A stretch of DNA of 34,778 bases from Chryseosolibacter sp044507115 (GTDB lineage: Bacteria; Bacteroidota; Bacteroidia; Cytophagales; Cyclobacteriaceae): assembly GCA_044507115.1 (NCBI GenBank), contig JBIQJZ010000004.1, forward strand, positions 1-34,778, read 5' to 3'. Position numbers and translations under genes: made by a program. Below are positions 14,767 to 22,952 of this stretch, one piece after another; within the stretch, counting starts at the first letter, position 1; the number at the start of each line of letters is the position of its first letter. The notes beneath the pieces are model-generated. The model saw nothing but the letters and a program-made list of their open reading frames with translations, did no database searches and was not told the DNA's origin.

Positions 14767-17217
14767 TCAGCTACCGCAGGCTTCACAGCCGTCCGGGTCA
14801 TCGAGCGAGCACGACATGTCGGCGCGCTTCTGCTCGTAGTCTTGCGACTCGTAGTGAAGTGTCTGTTGAGCCTCCTTCGCCACCAATACTGCCGGTTCAC
14901 CAACAGTGACTCGACTAGCAGCCTGTTCCGTTGCCGGCTCTTTCAGAGCAGACTTGTCAAGCGTGAACTTGATCGCATCGGCTGCTGCGGTGGACCTCAG
15001 GTAGTACATGCCGGTCTTGAGACCTTTCTTCCATGCATAGAAGTGCATCGAAGTAAGTTTTCCAAAATTCGGGTCCGTCAGGTGTATGTTCAGACTCTGC
15101 GACTGGCAGATGTACGCTCCGCGGTCGGCAGACATGTCGATGATTGCCTTCTGCGATATCTCCCACACGGTCTTGTAGATATCCTTCAGATTCTGTGGAA
15201 TTTCGGGAATCGGCTGGACGGATCCGTTTGTCGCGATGAGTTTTTGCCGCATCGTTTCGCTCCAGAGGCCGAGGTCGATCAAGTCCTTCATCAGGTGTTT
15301 GTTAGCCACGATGAAGTCTCCCGAAAGCGTTCTCCGCGTGTACACGTTGGACGTGTACGGCTCGAAGCATTCGTTGTTGCCGAGGATCTGAGAAGTTGAG
15401 GCAGTCGGCATCGGGGCAACGAGCAGGGAGTTGCGTACGCCGTATTGTTTTACATCCTGCTTGAGTTTGTCCCAGTCCCAACGACCTGTCGAAGGAGTTA
15501 CCCCCCACATGTCGAACTGGAAGATGCCTTTTGAAACCGGAGATCCTTTGAAGGTCTCGTACGGACCGTTCTTCCGGGCCTCTTCCATTGAGGCTTCCAT
15601 CGCCGCAAAGTAGATGGTCTCGAAAATATCGCGGTTGAGACCGCGGGCTTCCTCGCTGTCAAACGGCATGCGCAGCAGGATAAACACATCGGCAAGGCCT
15701 TGGACGCCGAGTCCAATGGGGCGGTGCCTCATGTTTGAGCGGCGTGCTTCTTCGACGGGATAATAGTTCACGTCGATGACTTTATTGAGGTTGCGCGTAA
15801 TGACCTTGGTGATCTCATAGAGTTTCTGGTGGTCGAACTTGCCATCTTCAGTCACGAACTTCGGCAATGCCAGAGATGCCAGGTTGCAGACCGCGACTTC
15901 ATCCGGTGAAGTAAATTCCAGGATCTCGGTACAGAGGTTACTTGATTTGATCGTGCCGAGGTTCTTCTGGTTTGACTTGCGGTTCGCAGCATCCTTGTAA
16001 AGAATATATGGCGTACCCGTCTCGATTTGTGACTCGAGTATTTCAAACCATAGGTCCTGCGCTTTTACTTGTCTCCGGTATTTGTTTTCGCTTTCGTACT
16101 TCAGGTAGAGGCGCTCAAAGTCCTCGCCCCAGACCTCTGCCAATCCAGGTGCTTCGTTGGGGCAGAACAGCGACCACATTTCATTGTTTTCGACTCGTTT
16201 CATGAACAGGTCGGAAATCCACAAAGCGTAGAAGAGATCGCGGGCTCTGAGTTCATCCTTGCCATGGTTCTTCTTGAGGTCGAGGAAATCGAAAATATCC
16301 GCGTGCCATGGTTCGAGATAGATCGCAAAGCTGCCTTTGCGTTTTCCGCCACCCTGATCGACATAACGAGCCGTCATATCGAAGTTTCGCAACATTGGAA
16401 CGATCCCGTTGGATGTTCCGCCGGTGCCTTTGATATACGACCCCTTCGCGCGGACATTGTGGATGCTGAGGCCGATACCACCTGCTGATTGCGAGATTTT
16501 GGCACACTGTTTCAGGGTATCGTAGATTCCGTCGATGCTGTCGTCCTTCATTGTCAGGAGAAAGCACGAGGAAAGCTGCGGCTTCGGTGTCCCGGCGTTA
16601 AAGAGCGTGGGTGTCGCATGGGTGAACCACTTCTCAGACATGAGGTTGTATGTTTCGATCGCCGCAGGGATGTCGGCGCCGTGTATCCCAACGGCTACGC
16701 GCATAATCATATGCTGGGGCCGCTCAACGGTTTTTCCGTCGATCTTCATCAGGTATGAGCGCTCAAGCGTCTTGAAGCCAAAGAAGTCATAGCTAAAGTC
16801 GCGGTCGTAAAGGATAGCCTGATCCAGTTCGGCGGCGTGTTCCTTGATAACCTTCCATGTTTCCTTGGATATCAGCGGCGCGTTTTGGCCGTTCTTCGGA
16901 TCCACGTGCTGATACAGGCGTTTCATCGTATTGGAGAACGACTTGCTCGTCACTTTATGCAGATTCGACACCGCGATCCGTGCCGCAAGTTTTGCAAAAT
17001 CGGGATGACGGGTCGTCATCGTCGCAGCAATCTCCGCGGCAAGGTTGTCGAGCTCCTGTGTGGATACACCATCGTATAGGCCATTGATCACCTTCATGGC
17101 CACTTCTACCGGATTGACGAACTTGGGATCGAGACCGTAGCAGAGTTTCTCTATGCGTGCGGTGATTTTGTCAAACTTTACTGATTCTCGGCGTCCGTCA
17201 CGTTTTACTACAAGCAT
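14767..17217 (-). CDS. nrdA: Class Ia ribonucleoside-diphosphate reductase, alpha subunit
   Basis: The 816-residue product is the large subunit of aerobic ribonucleotide reductase, which makes dNDPs from NDPs. An ATP-cone (about 1-90) begins VVKRDGRRESVKFD and provides allosteric activity control. Active-site residues are visible: Cys218 in SSCFLL, the triad in SSNLCTE (Asn427, Cys429, Glu431) and Cys444 in VAVCNLAS; Cys218/Cys444 form the redox pair and Cys429 is the thiyl radical site. The C-terminus ends CEACGS (Cys811, Cys814), the shuttle cysteines that pass electrons from thioredoxin or glutaredoxin. The sequence resembles the eukaryotic R1 type, as is usual in Bacteroidota. It lies 50 bp downstream of nrdB in the same operon. 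Confidence 0.97.
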   Translation of the reverse strand: MLVVKRDGRRESVKFDKITARIEKLCYGLDPKFVNPVEVAMKVINGLYDGVSTQELDNLAAEIAATMTTRHPDFAKLAARIAVSNLHKVTSKSFSNTMKRLYQHVDPKNGQNAPLISKETWKVIKEHAAELDQAILYDRDFSYDFFGFKTLERSYLMKIDGKTVERPQHMIMRVAVGIHGADIPAAIETYNLMSEKWFTHATPTLFNAGTPKPQLSSCFLLTMKDDSIDGIYDTLKQCAKISQSAGGIGLSIHNVRAKGSYIKGTGGTSNGIVPMLRNFDMTARYVDQGGGKRKGSFAIYLEPWHADIFDFLDLKKNHGKDELRARDLFYALWISDLFMKRVENNEMWSLFCPNEAPGLAEVWGEDFERLYLKYESENKYRRQVKAQDLWFEILESQIETGTPYILYKDAANRKSNQKNLGTIKSSNLCTEILEFTSPDEVAVCNLASLALPKFVTEDGKFDHQKLYEITKVITRNLNKVIDVNYYPVEEARRSNMRHRPIGLGVQGLADVFILLRMPFDSEEARGLNRDIFETIYFAAMEASMEEARKNGPYETFKGSPVSKGIFQFDMWGVTPSTGRWDWDKLKQDVKQYGVRNSLLVAPMPTASTSQILGNNECFEPYTSNVYTRRTLSGDFIVANKHLMKDLIDLGLWSETMRQKLIATNGSVQPIPEIPQNLKDIYKTVWEISQKAIIDMSADRGAYICQSQSLNIHLTDPNFGKLTSMHFYAWKKGLKTGMYYLRSTAAADAIKFTLDKSALKEPATEQAASRVTVGEPAVLVAKEAQQTLHYESQDYEQKRADMSCSLDDPDGCEACGS

Positions 17218-17267
17218 CTTCGAATAGGGTTGTAATGTAAGTCAGATAAAAAAGTAATTGAATGTAC

Positions 17268-18260
17268 TCAAAAGTCCTCGTTCAAGGAAAACTTTGGTGA
17301 AGAATCTTTTTCGGTACTACCCATGACACCGGCCTTCTGGTATTCGGCCACGCGCTTCTCGAAAAAGTTCGTCTTACCACGCAGCGAAATCATATCCATG
17401 AAGTCGAATGGATTGGTTGCATTGTAAATTTTTGTTCCTACCAACTCGTTTACGAGGCGGTCTGCGACGAACTCGATGTACTGGCGCATCTGCTCGGCAT
17501 TCATGCCGATAAGGTTGACCGGCAGGGCGTCCGTTACGAACTCTTTTTCTATCTCCACAGCGTCTTTTATGATCTCAATAATGCGTTCTTTGGGAAGCTT
17601 GTTTACTACGTGCTGGGTGTAGATATGGCACGCGAAGTCGCAGTGCAAACCTTCATCCCGTGAGATTAGTTCGTTGGAGAAGCTGAGACCAGGCATCAGC
17701 CCGCGTTTCTTCAGCCAGAAGATCGAGCAAAAGGATCCCGAGAAGAAAATGCCTTCCACGGCAGCGAATGCTATGAGCCGCTCAGCGAAATTGCCCTGGT
17801 CGATCCAACGCAGTGCCCATTCGGCTTTCTTCTTGACGCAATCCATCGTCTCGATGGCATTAAAGAGCTTGTCCTTTTCCTTCGGGTCTTTTACGTACGT
17901 GTCGATGAGCAGCGAATACGTCTCCGAATGGATGTTCTCAATGGCGATCTGGAATCCATAGAAGAATTTCGCCTCGGTATATTGAACTTCTGCGACGAAG
18001 TGCTCCGCCAGGTTTTCATTGACGATGCCGTCACTCGCGGCAAAAAAGGCGAGGACATGCGTGATAAAGTGACGCTCTCCGTCATTCAGATTTTCCCAGT
18101 CGCGAAGATCATGGCTAAGATCAATCTCCTCCGCCGTCCAGAAGCTCGCCTCGGCTTGTTTATAGAACTTCCAGATGTCGTGATGGACAATCGGAAACAA
18201 TACGAAACGGCCTTTGTTCTCTCTTAAAATCGGTTCTTCACTCATGGATGCTTGGCTCAT
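17268..18260 (-). CDS. nrdB: Class Ia ribonucleoside-diphosphate reductase, beta subunit
   Basis: The 330-residue product is the diiron-tyrosyl radical subunit of ribonucleotide reductase. Metal ligands line up with the family: Asp77 (FFAASDG), Glu108 and His111 (IAIENIH), Glu169 (AVEGIFF), Glu203 and His206 (RDEGLHCDF). The radical tyrosine is Tyr115 in HSETYSLL, four residues after His111. The C-terminal tail FSLNEDF resembles the eukaryotic R2 tail that docks on R1. Long stretches match the eukaryote-like R2 type. The order here is nrdB then nrdA, reversed relative to enterobacteria. Start at 18260; Met6 (18245) is an alternative. The upstream 409-bp gap contains a TTGTGGA repeat cluster. 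Confidence 0.97.
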   Translation of the reverse strand: MSQASMSEEPILRENKGRFVLFPIVHHDIWKFYKQAEASFWTAEEIDLSHDLRDWENLNDGERHFITHVLAFFAASDGIVNENLAEHFVAEVQYTEAKFFYGFQIAIENIHSETYSLLIDTYVKDPKEKDKLFNAIETMDCVKKKAEWALRWIDQGNFAERLIAFAAVEGIFFSGSFCSIFWLKKRGLMPGLSFSNELISRDEGLHCDFACHIYTQHVVNKLPKERIIEIIKDAVEIEKEFVTDALPVNLIGMNAEQMRQYIEFVADRLVNELVGTKIYNATNPFDFMDMISLRGKTNFFEKRVAEYQKAGVMGSTEKDSSPKFSLNEDF

Positions 18261-18449
18261 AATGCGATGGTTTTAAGGTTAACAAAATATTCTAGCAGAT
18301 AACGGCTATTGCCCTCACCTGATGTCGTTCCGAAATTTGGCCTGGCTTGCGAAGTAGAGTGAATTCCTACCCCTGTCAGCGTCAAGTGTACAAATGAAAA
18401 AAATCAAAGGGATAATTCAAAAAATGCGATTGGACGCTGATTTCGCACT

Positions 18450-18478
18450 TTGTGGAAAACTTGTGGATGCTTTGTGGA
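18450..18478. repeat. Three direct repeats of TTGTGGA at exact 11-bp spacing upstream of nrdBA
   Basis: TTGTGGA occurs at 18450-18456, 18461-18467 and 18472-18478, one helical turn apart. Read on the opposite strand the first copy is TTTTCCACA, which fits the relaxed DnaA box TTWTNCACA; the second and third differ from the TTATCCACA consensus at two and three positions. The cluster lies about 190 bp upstream of nrdB. In E. coli DnaA binds upstream of nrdAB, so DnaA-linked control is a reasonable guess. Confidence 0.7.
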
Positions 18479-18585
18479 ATTATAAGTGATTGGGCAATAG
18501 CTGATTAAAAGCCTCGTTCTTCGACCAAAGGTTTCGATTGGTTTCCGCCCTGACGCGAAAAAAAATATTTTTCAGGCCGAAAACC

Positions 18586-18617
18586 CACCTCCGGGAAGAA
18601 AAAATGAAACCGGGGTG
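18586..18617 (+). other. Hairpin upstream of the rplU promoter element
   Basis: CACC-T-CCGG (18586-18594) can pair with CCGGGGTG (18610-18617), giving eight base pairs with one bulged T and a purine-rich 15-nt loop. If the -7 element at 18639 is the only promoter, the hairpin is not transcribed; if transcription starts further upstream it would form part of an L21 leader. Confidence 0.3.
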
Positions 18618-18638
18618 TAATTTGAGATCAGATTTTCT

Positions 18639-18646
18639 TACCTTTG
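18639..18646 (+). promoter_or_regulatory. Candidate -7 promoter element (TACCTTTG) for rplU-rpmA
   Basis: TACCTTTG fits TAnnTTTG exactly and lies 24 bp before the rplU ATG. A TTTG at 18621-18624 is closer (14 bp) than the usual 18-20 bp, so the -33 half is uncertain. Confidence 0.5.
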
Positions 18647-18669
18647 CAGTCCTATTTTTCAAGAAGCTT

Positions 18670-18978
18670 ATGTACGCAATTGTAGACATTGCCGGGAAAC
18701 AGTTCAAAGTGGCTAAAGATCAGTACATCTATGCCCCGAAATTGGAAGGAGAAGCAGGCGAATCCGTGAGCTTCGACAATGTCCTTCTGGTGGATAACGG
18801 GGGTTCGATTGATATTGGCGCCCCTACTGTTCAAGGTGTTAAGGTTTCAGGGAAGATCCTGGAACACGTGAAAGGCAACAAAGTTATTGTCTTCAAGAAA
18901 AAGCGCCGCAAGGGCTACCAGGTGAAAAATGGCCACCGCCAGCAATTCACCAAGGTTCAGATAGAAAGCATTGGTTGA
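18670..18978 (+). CDS. rplU: 50S ribosomal protein L21
   Basis: The 102-residue product is ribosomal protein L21, which binds 23S rRNA. It opens with the canonical MYAIVDIAGKQFKV and ends with the basic segment KKKRRKGYQVKNGHRQQFT typical of the family. I chose the ATG at 18670 because L21 proteins begin with this MYAIV block; an upstream in-frame ATG at 18538 would add 44 unmatched residues and would overlie the proposed promoter. It is 27 bp upstream of rpmA; L21-L27 is a conserved pair across bacteria. Confidence 0.97.
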   Translation: MYAIVDIAGKQFKVAKDQYIYAPKLEGEAGESVSFDNVLLVDNGGSIDIGAPTVQGVKVSGKILEHVKGNKVIVFKKKRRKGYQVKNGHRQQFTKVQIESIG

Positions 18979-19005
18979 TCGTATAATCAGCAAAATTAGT
19001 TAGAA

Positions 19006-19269
19006 ATGGCACACAAGAAGGGCGAAGGTAAAGTAAAGAACGGTCGCGAATCGGAAAGCAAACGTCTCGGTGTTAAAGTATTTGGAGGTCAAAAAGTGAT
19101 TGCCGGCAACATCATCGTTCGCCAGCGCGGCACGAAACACCATCCCGGCCAGAACGTCGGTATGGGAAAGGATCACACCCTTTTTGCACTGACTCCGGGT
19201 GTCGTCGTTTTCAAAAAAGGTCGTGAGAACAAATCATTCGTATCTGTTCAGCCAATCGCTGAAGCATAA
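19006..19269 (+). CDS. rpmA: 50S ribosomal protein L27
   Basis: The 87-residue product is L27, whose N-terminus reaches the peptidyl transferase centre. MAHKKGEGKVKNGRES (1-16) is the conserved start, followed by RLGVKVFGGQ and the signature VRQRGTKHHPGQNVGMGKDHTLF. There is no N-terminal cleavable extension of the Firmicutes kind. It follows rplU by 27 bp and is closed by a strong terminator 20 bp downstream, so rplU-rpmA form a two-gene operon. Confidence 0.97.
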   Translation: MAHKKGEGKVKNGRESESKRLGVKVFGGQKVIAGNIIVRQRGTKHHPGQNVGMGKDHTLFALTPGVVVFKKGRENKSFVSVQPIAEA

Positions 19270-19289
19270 CCTCACTTCATACATGAAAG

Positions 19290-19319
19290 AAGCCGGCTCA
19301 TAAGAACCGGCTTTTTTTA
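19290..19319 (+). terminator. Rho-independent terminator of rplU-rpmA
   Basis: AAGCCGG (19290-19296) pairs with CCGGCTT (19307-19313) around a 10-nt loop, followed by a run of T at 19312-19318. It begins 20 bp after the rpmA stop. The T-run also lies where the -33 element of hemE would be. Confidence 0.88.
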
Positions 19320-19333
19320 TTGCCCGTCTACAG

Positions 19334-19341
19334 TAGTTTTG
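19334..19341 (+). promoter_or_regulatory. Candidate -7 element (TAGTTTTG) for hemE with a very short leader
   Basis: TAGTTTTG fits TAnnTTTG and ends only 7 bp before the hemE ATG at 19349. The position 19 bp upstream is the T-run of the preceding terminator, which would have to act as the -33 element. If used, the transcript would be leaderless or nearly so. Confidence 0.4.
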
Positions 19342-19348
19342 CACCCAC

Positions 19349-20371
19349 ATGACACTTGAGAATCAACTGCTGCTTCAGGCAGCGCGTAAGCAACCCGTCG
19401 ACCGAACTCCGGTGTGGTTGATGAGACAGGCGGGCCGCGTACTTCCGGAATACAGAAAGGTGCGCGAAAGCGCCGGAAATTTCAAAACCCTCGTCAAGAC
19501 TCCCGAACTGGCTGCGGAAGTCACCATCCAGCCTGTCGATATTCTCGGCGTGGATGCCGCCATCATATTCTCGGATATCCTGGTCATCCCGGAGGCGATG
19601 GGCCTGAATTATGAGATGGAGGAGAATCGCGGACCTGTCTTTCCGAAGACTATTACTTCTTCTGCTGATCTAGACCTGCTGCACGTAGCGGATGCGGAAG
19701 AACTGTCATACGTCACCGACGCAATCACATTGACCAAGCGCGCTCTCAATGGCAGGGTTCCCCTCATCGGGTTTGCCGGCGCACCGTGGACAATCTTTTC
19801 GTATATGATCGAAGGGGGCGGGAGCAAGACATTCAGCGCCGCCAAGAAGGTGCTCTACACCCAACCGGATTTTGCACACCGCCTGCTTGACATGATCACC
19901 AGTAGTACAATTAACTATCTCCAGGCTCAGGTGAAGGCGGGTGCTGACATTGTCCAGATCTTCGACTCATGGGCGGGAATGCTGAGCCCGGACCAATACC
20001 AGACTTTCGCATTGCCTTACATCTCACGCATTTGTGAGGCTGTCGACAGCGTACCAAAAATCGTGTTTGCCAAAGGAGCTTTCTTCGCCCGTGGCAAGAT
20101 GAATGATCTGGCATGCGATGTTGTTGGGCTGGATTGGAATATGGACATCGCGGAGTCGAAGAACCTCGTTCCGAACAAGACACTGCAGGGCAATCTCGAT
20201 CCCTGCGCGCTATACAGCTCTTTCGATGACCTTCGTCGTGAGACGAAAAAGATGCTCCAGGCATTCAGTGGTCATCCTCACATCGCTAATCTCGGGCATG
20301 GATTGTATCCGGATACGAGTGTCGACAAGGTCAAGTGTTTTATCGATACGGTTAAGGAGTTTCGGGCGTAG
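19349..20371 (+). CDS. hemE: Uroporphyrinogen decarboxylase
   Basis: The 340-residue product is uroporphyrinogen III decarboxylase, which converts the four acetate side chains of uroporphyrinogen III to methyls, giving coproporphyrinogen III in haem synthesis. The signature PVWLMRQAGRVLPEYR (21-36) with Arg26 and Arg30 contacts the substrate carboxylates, and FSDILVIPEAMG carries the catalytic Asp76. GFAGAPWTI and the late motif GNLDP are also family hallmarks. Length is typical. It follows rpmA by 79 bp including a terminator, so it probably has its own promoter; no other haem genes are next to it. Its 3' end is 23 bp from the convergent permease gene. Confidence 0.96.
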   Translation: MTLENQLLLQAARKQPVDRTPVWLMRQAGRVLPEYRKVRESAGNFKTLVKTPELAAEVTIQPVDILGVDAAIIFSDILVIPEAMGLNYEMEENRGPVFPKTITSSADLDLLHVADAEELSYVTDAITLTKRALNGRVPLIGFAGAPWTIFSYMIEGGGSKTFSAAKKVLYTQPDFAHRLLDMITSSTINYLQAQVKAGADIVQIFDSWAGMLSPDQYQTFALPYISRICEAVDSVPKIVFAKGAFFARGKMNDLACDVVGLDWNMDIAESKNLVPNKTLQGNLDPCALYSSFDDLRRETKKMLQAFSGHPHIANLGHGLYPDTSVDKVKCFIDTVKEFRA

Positions 20372-20394
20372 CCGTTCACATCGCATACGCGTAC

Positions 20395-22815
20395 TCACTC
20401 ACTTCGTAACGACTTCACCGGGTCGGCTATGCCAGCCTTGATCGATTGATAGCTAACGGTCAGCCAACCGATCACGAGAGTGATTAGCCCGGCAATGATA
20501 AACACGCCTGCCCCCAGGCTGATACGATATGCGAAATTGCTAAGCCAGTTATCCATGACATACCACGCCAACGGAGTAGCGATCACAAACGATAGGGCAA
20601 TCAGTTTCGCGAAATCCATCGACAACAGAAAAACGATGCTGCCGGTAGACGCTCCTAATACTTTTCTGATACCGATCTCTTTGGTCCGCCTGCTTGCGGT
20701 ATACGAAGCAAGACCGAATAACCCGACACAGGCGATGACAATTGCCAGAACGGCGAACATGCTGAACGTCTGGCCCGCGCGCTTTTCATTTTCGTACTGA
20801 GCTTTCAGATTTTCGTCAAAGAACATGTACCTGAAAGGTTGTCCCGGGGCCATTCCATTCCACACATCTGCGATGCCCGACACGGCGGCTGCCAAATCCT
20901 CATTCTTGATCCGGGCAAAGGCGTATGTTGCTCCACCCTGGAAGCTTTCAGAACTTCTCACGGTAAGCGGCGTAATCGGGTTGTGAAGGGATTCGAAATT
21001 GAAATCCCGAAAGACGCCGATGATCCTGAGTTCGACACCATCATCGCTTCTCAAGGTCTGGCCTACTGGATCAGTGATGCCGAAAGTTCTGACGGCCGTC
21101 TCATTGAAGATGACTGCCAGGGAATCATTAGTGTCGGTTGAGAAATTTCGGCCAGCGACGAGTTCAAGTCCCATGACATCTGCGAATCGATCATCAATTA
21201 CAATGCTTTTTGTGGTGAGCCGTTCGGTTGAGCCCTCAGTGGTCCATTGTTCTCCAAAGACATCGCCGAGGCGATTTCCTCCTGGAACGATGAATGAGCC
21301 GGCTGCGGCCTCGACGTACGGCAAGCGCTCGAGCTCGTCCAGAAACGTTTGCGTCTGGTTCTGCTCTAGCGCGAAGAGTCGTTCGACGACGATGAACTGG
21401 TCTCTCTTGTACCCGAGCGATTTGTCTTGCATGAAGTGCATCTGGCGCGAGATAACAAGTGTACTCGCGATCAGTGCTATGGATACGATGAACTGGAAGG
21501 CGACGAGTCCGTTGCGAAGCGAGCTTCCTTTTGTGTTTCCTGTGAACGCGCCCTTCATAACCGAAACAGGATTAAACGACGATAAGATGAACGCTGGATA
21601 TGCACCAGCCAGCAAGCCGGTGAGGAGTGTAATACCGATCAGTACAATAACGAGTCGCAAGTTGAGTGTAATACCGACGGATTTTCCGGTGGCTTGATCG
21701 AAGTACGGAAGTGCCGAATAGATAATGATCACGGCCAGCAGCGTTGCACACGTCGTGATCAATAGTGATTCAAGCAGAAATTGGCTGACCAACTGCCACT
21801 TTACTGAACCCATCGTTTTCCGCACGCCGACTTCTCTTGCGCGTTCGACGGATCGGGAGATGGCGAGATTCATGAAGTTGATACATGCGATCACGAGAAT
21901 CAAAACGGCGATGCAGCCAAGGAAATAGACGTAGTTGCGATTTCCTCCCGGCTTGATGCTTCCTTCGATGAAGGAGGGGTCGAGGTGAATGTCTTTTACG
22001 TTCTGAAGAAAGTACCGGTAGTCGTTACCTGCTTTGCGATATTCAGCCCAGGAATTTCCGAACTGCTCCGCGGCGTACTTCTCGACCATGTCTGGAAACT
22101 TCGCCTCGAGCAACTGGGGGTCGGCGCCTGGTTTCAACTCCAGATAAATGCGTGTGCTGAAGCCTAGAAAGTTGGGACGGCCGTTGTGCAGAAAGTCCAC
22201 GTCGTAGTTGAAAAGAAAGTCAAACTTCATGTGTGAATTCTCAGGGACATTCTCACATACTGCGCTGACGACATAATCTCTGTTGAAAATACTTAGGTGT
22301 TTGCCGACAGGCTCCTCATCTGAAAAATAGCGACGTGCGGTCTCCTCTGTGAGCACGATATCGAAGGTCTCGTCGAGTGCGCTGGCGGGGTCTCCCTTGA
22401 GAATCCGCAAGTTGAAGACGCGGAAAAAATTTGAGTCTGCGGCCATAATGAAATTCTCCTCGAAGTATTTCTCTTCCCCCGCGTTGTTGCGGTAGGTGAC
22501 GGTGTTGTTCCCAAAAGGTCCACCCATCTTAACGACGGACTGCACCTCGGGGAAATCGGCCTGGATGACGTCGCCGAAAGAATAGGGGATGACCGCGTAA
22601 TTGATGGAATAGGTTGGATACTTCCGCTCAAGTGTCACTTTGTAGAGGCGATCGCCATTCGTGTGAAATGTGTCATACGACAGCTCATCCACTACGTAAA
22701 GCGAAATCAGGACGCAACTCGCAATGCCGATGGCAAGTCCCAGAATGTTGATCACCGAATACACGCGCTGCCTGAGAAGGTTGCGAAACGCTACCTTGAG
22801 ATAATTTCTGATCAT
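20395..22815 (-). CDS. FtsX/MacB-like ABC transporter permease, large Bacteroidota type
   Basis: About 806 residues with the duplicated MacB_PCD + FtsX layout: an N-terminal membrane helix (about 18-41), a large periplasmic domain, three membrane helices (about 285-425), a further helix at about 438-456 opening a second periplasmic domain, and three C-terminal helices ending DPVKSLRSE. FtsX-type signatures are REVGVRKTMGSVKWQL and TKEIGIRKVLGASTGS, which couple to an ATPase. No ABC ATPase gene is adjacent, as usual for this family in Cytophagia, where such permeases occur in many copies. Substrate unknown; MacB relatives use mechanotransmission to expel compounds or lipoproteins rather than a channel. 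I chose the Met at 22815 (MIRNYLKVAFRNL), the usual family start; a Met two codons earlier exists. Confidence 0.88.
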   Translation of the reverse strand: MIRNYLKVAFRNLLRQRVYSVINILGLAIGIASCVLISLYVVDELSYDTFHTNGDRLYKVTLERKYPTYSINYAVIPYSFGDVIQADFPEVQSVVKMGGPFGNNTVTYRNNAGEEKYFEENFIMAADSNFFRVFNLRILKGDPASALDETFDIVLTEETARRYFSDEEPVGKHLSIFNRDYVVSAVCENVPENSHMKFDFLFNYDVDFLHNGRPNFLGFSTRIYLELKPGADPQLLEAKFPDMVEKYAAEQFGNSWAEYRKAGNDYRYFLQNVKDIHLDPSFIEGSIKPGGNRNYVYFLGCIAVLILVIACINFMNLAISRSVERAREVGVRKTMGSVKWQLVSQFLLESLLITTCATLLAVIIIYSALPYFDQATGKSVGITLNLRLVIVLIGITLLTGLLAGAYPAFILSSFNPVSVMKGAFTGNTKGSSLRNGLVAFQFIVSIALIASTLVISRQMHFMQDKSLGYKRDQFIVVERLFALEQNQTQTFLDELERLPYVEAAAGSFIVPGGNRLGDVFGEQWTTEGSTERLTTKSIVIDDRFADVMGLELVAGRNFSTDTNDSLAVIFNETAVRTFGITDPVGQTLRSDDGVELRIIGVFRDFNFESLHNPITPLTVRSSESFQGGATYAFARIKNEDLAAAVSGIADVWNGMAPGQPFRYMFFDENLKAQYENEKRAGQTFSMFAVLAIVIACVGLFGLASYTASRRTKEIGIRKVLGASTGSIVFLLSMDFAKLIALSFVIATPLAWYVMDNWLSNFAYRISLGAGVFIIAGLITLVIGWLTVSYQSIKAGIADPVKSLRSE

Positions 22816-22892
22816 ATCCAATGGTTTAGCAAACTAGCCGGTTGCAATAGATATGCCACGGAAAAAGGTCACCGCGTGCCGGTAAGCGGCCT

Positions 22893-22913
22893 CCGTACAG
22901 GTGGCCTGTCCGG
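22893..22913 (-). other. Hairpin between accD and the permease gene
   Basis: CCGTACAGG (22893-22901) pairs with CCTGTCCGG (22905-22913) with one mismatch and a 3-nt loop. It lies 40-60 nt after the accD stop on the minus strand. There is no U-tract, so it may be a processing or weak termination structure, or chance. The rest of the 137-bp gap shows nothing I can name. Confidence 0.3.
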
Positions 22914-22952
22914 TTGGGGAATTTAACGTTCGAAAGCGGACGCTTGTGAGTG

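Larger units (their letters stand above)
18261..18669. other. 409-bp gene-free region between nrdB and rplU
   Basis: No convincing gene lies in this AT-rich gap between two divergent transcripts. It holds, from left to right, the presumed nrdBA control region, three TTGTGGA repeats (18450-18478), an AT-rich near-palindrome around 18558-18572, a hairpin at 18586-18617 and the rplU -7 element at 18639-18646. Small open frames here run into rplU on the wrong strand or extend it upstream without family support. Confidence 0.7.

Noticed and set aside
18538..18669. Longer form of rplU starting at an upstream ATG
   Set aside because: It would add 44 residues not found in L21 proteins and would place the -7 promoter element inside the coding region.
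18261..18669. Replication origin at the TTGTGGA cluster
   Set aside because: Only one of three copies fits the DnaA box well, and no dnaA, dnaN or other origin-linked gene is in the window; gene regulation is the simpler reading.
20999..21697. 232-codon plus-strand frame
   Set aside because: It lies wholly opposite the FtsX-like permease, which has clear family motifs; Ser-rich antisense composition.
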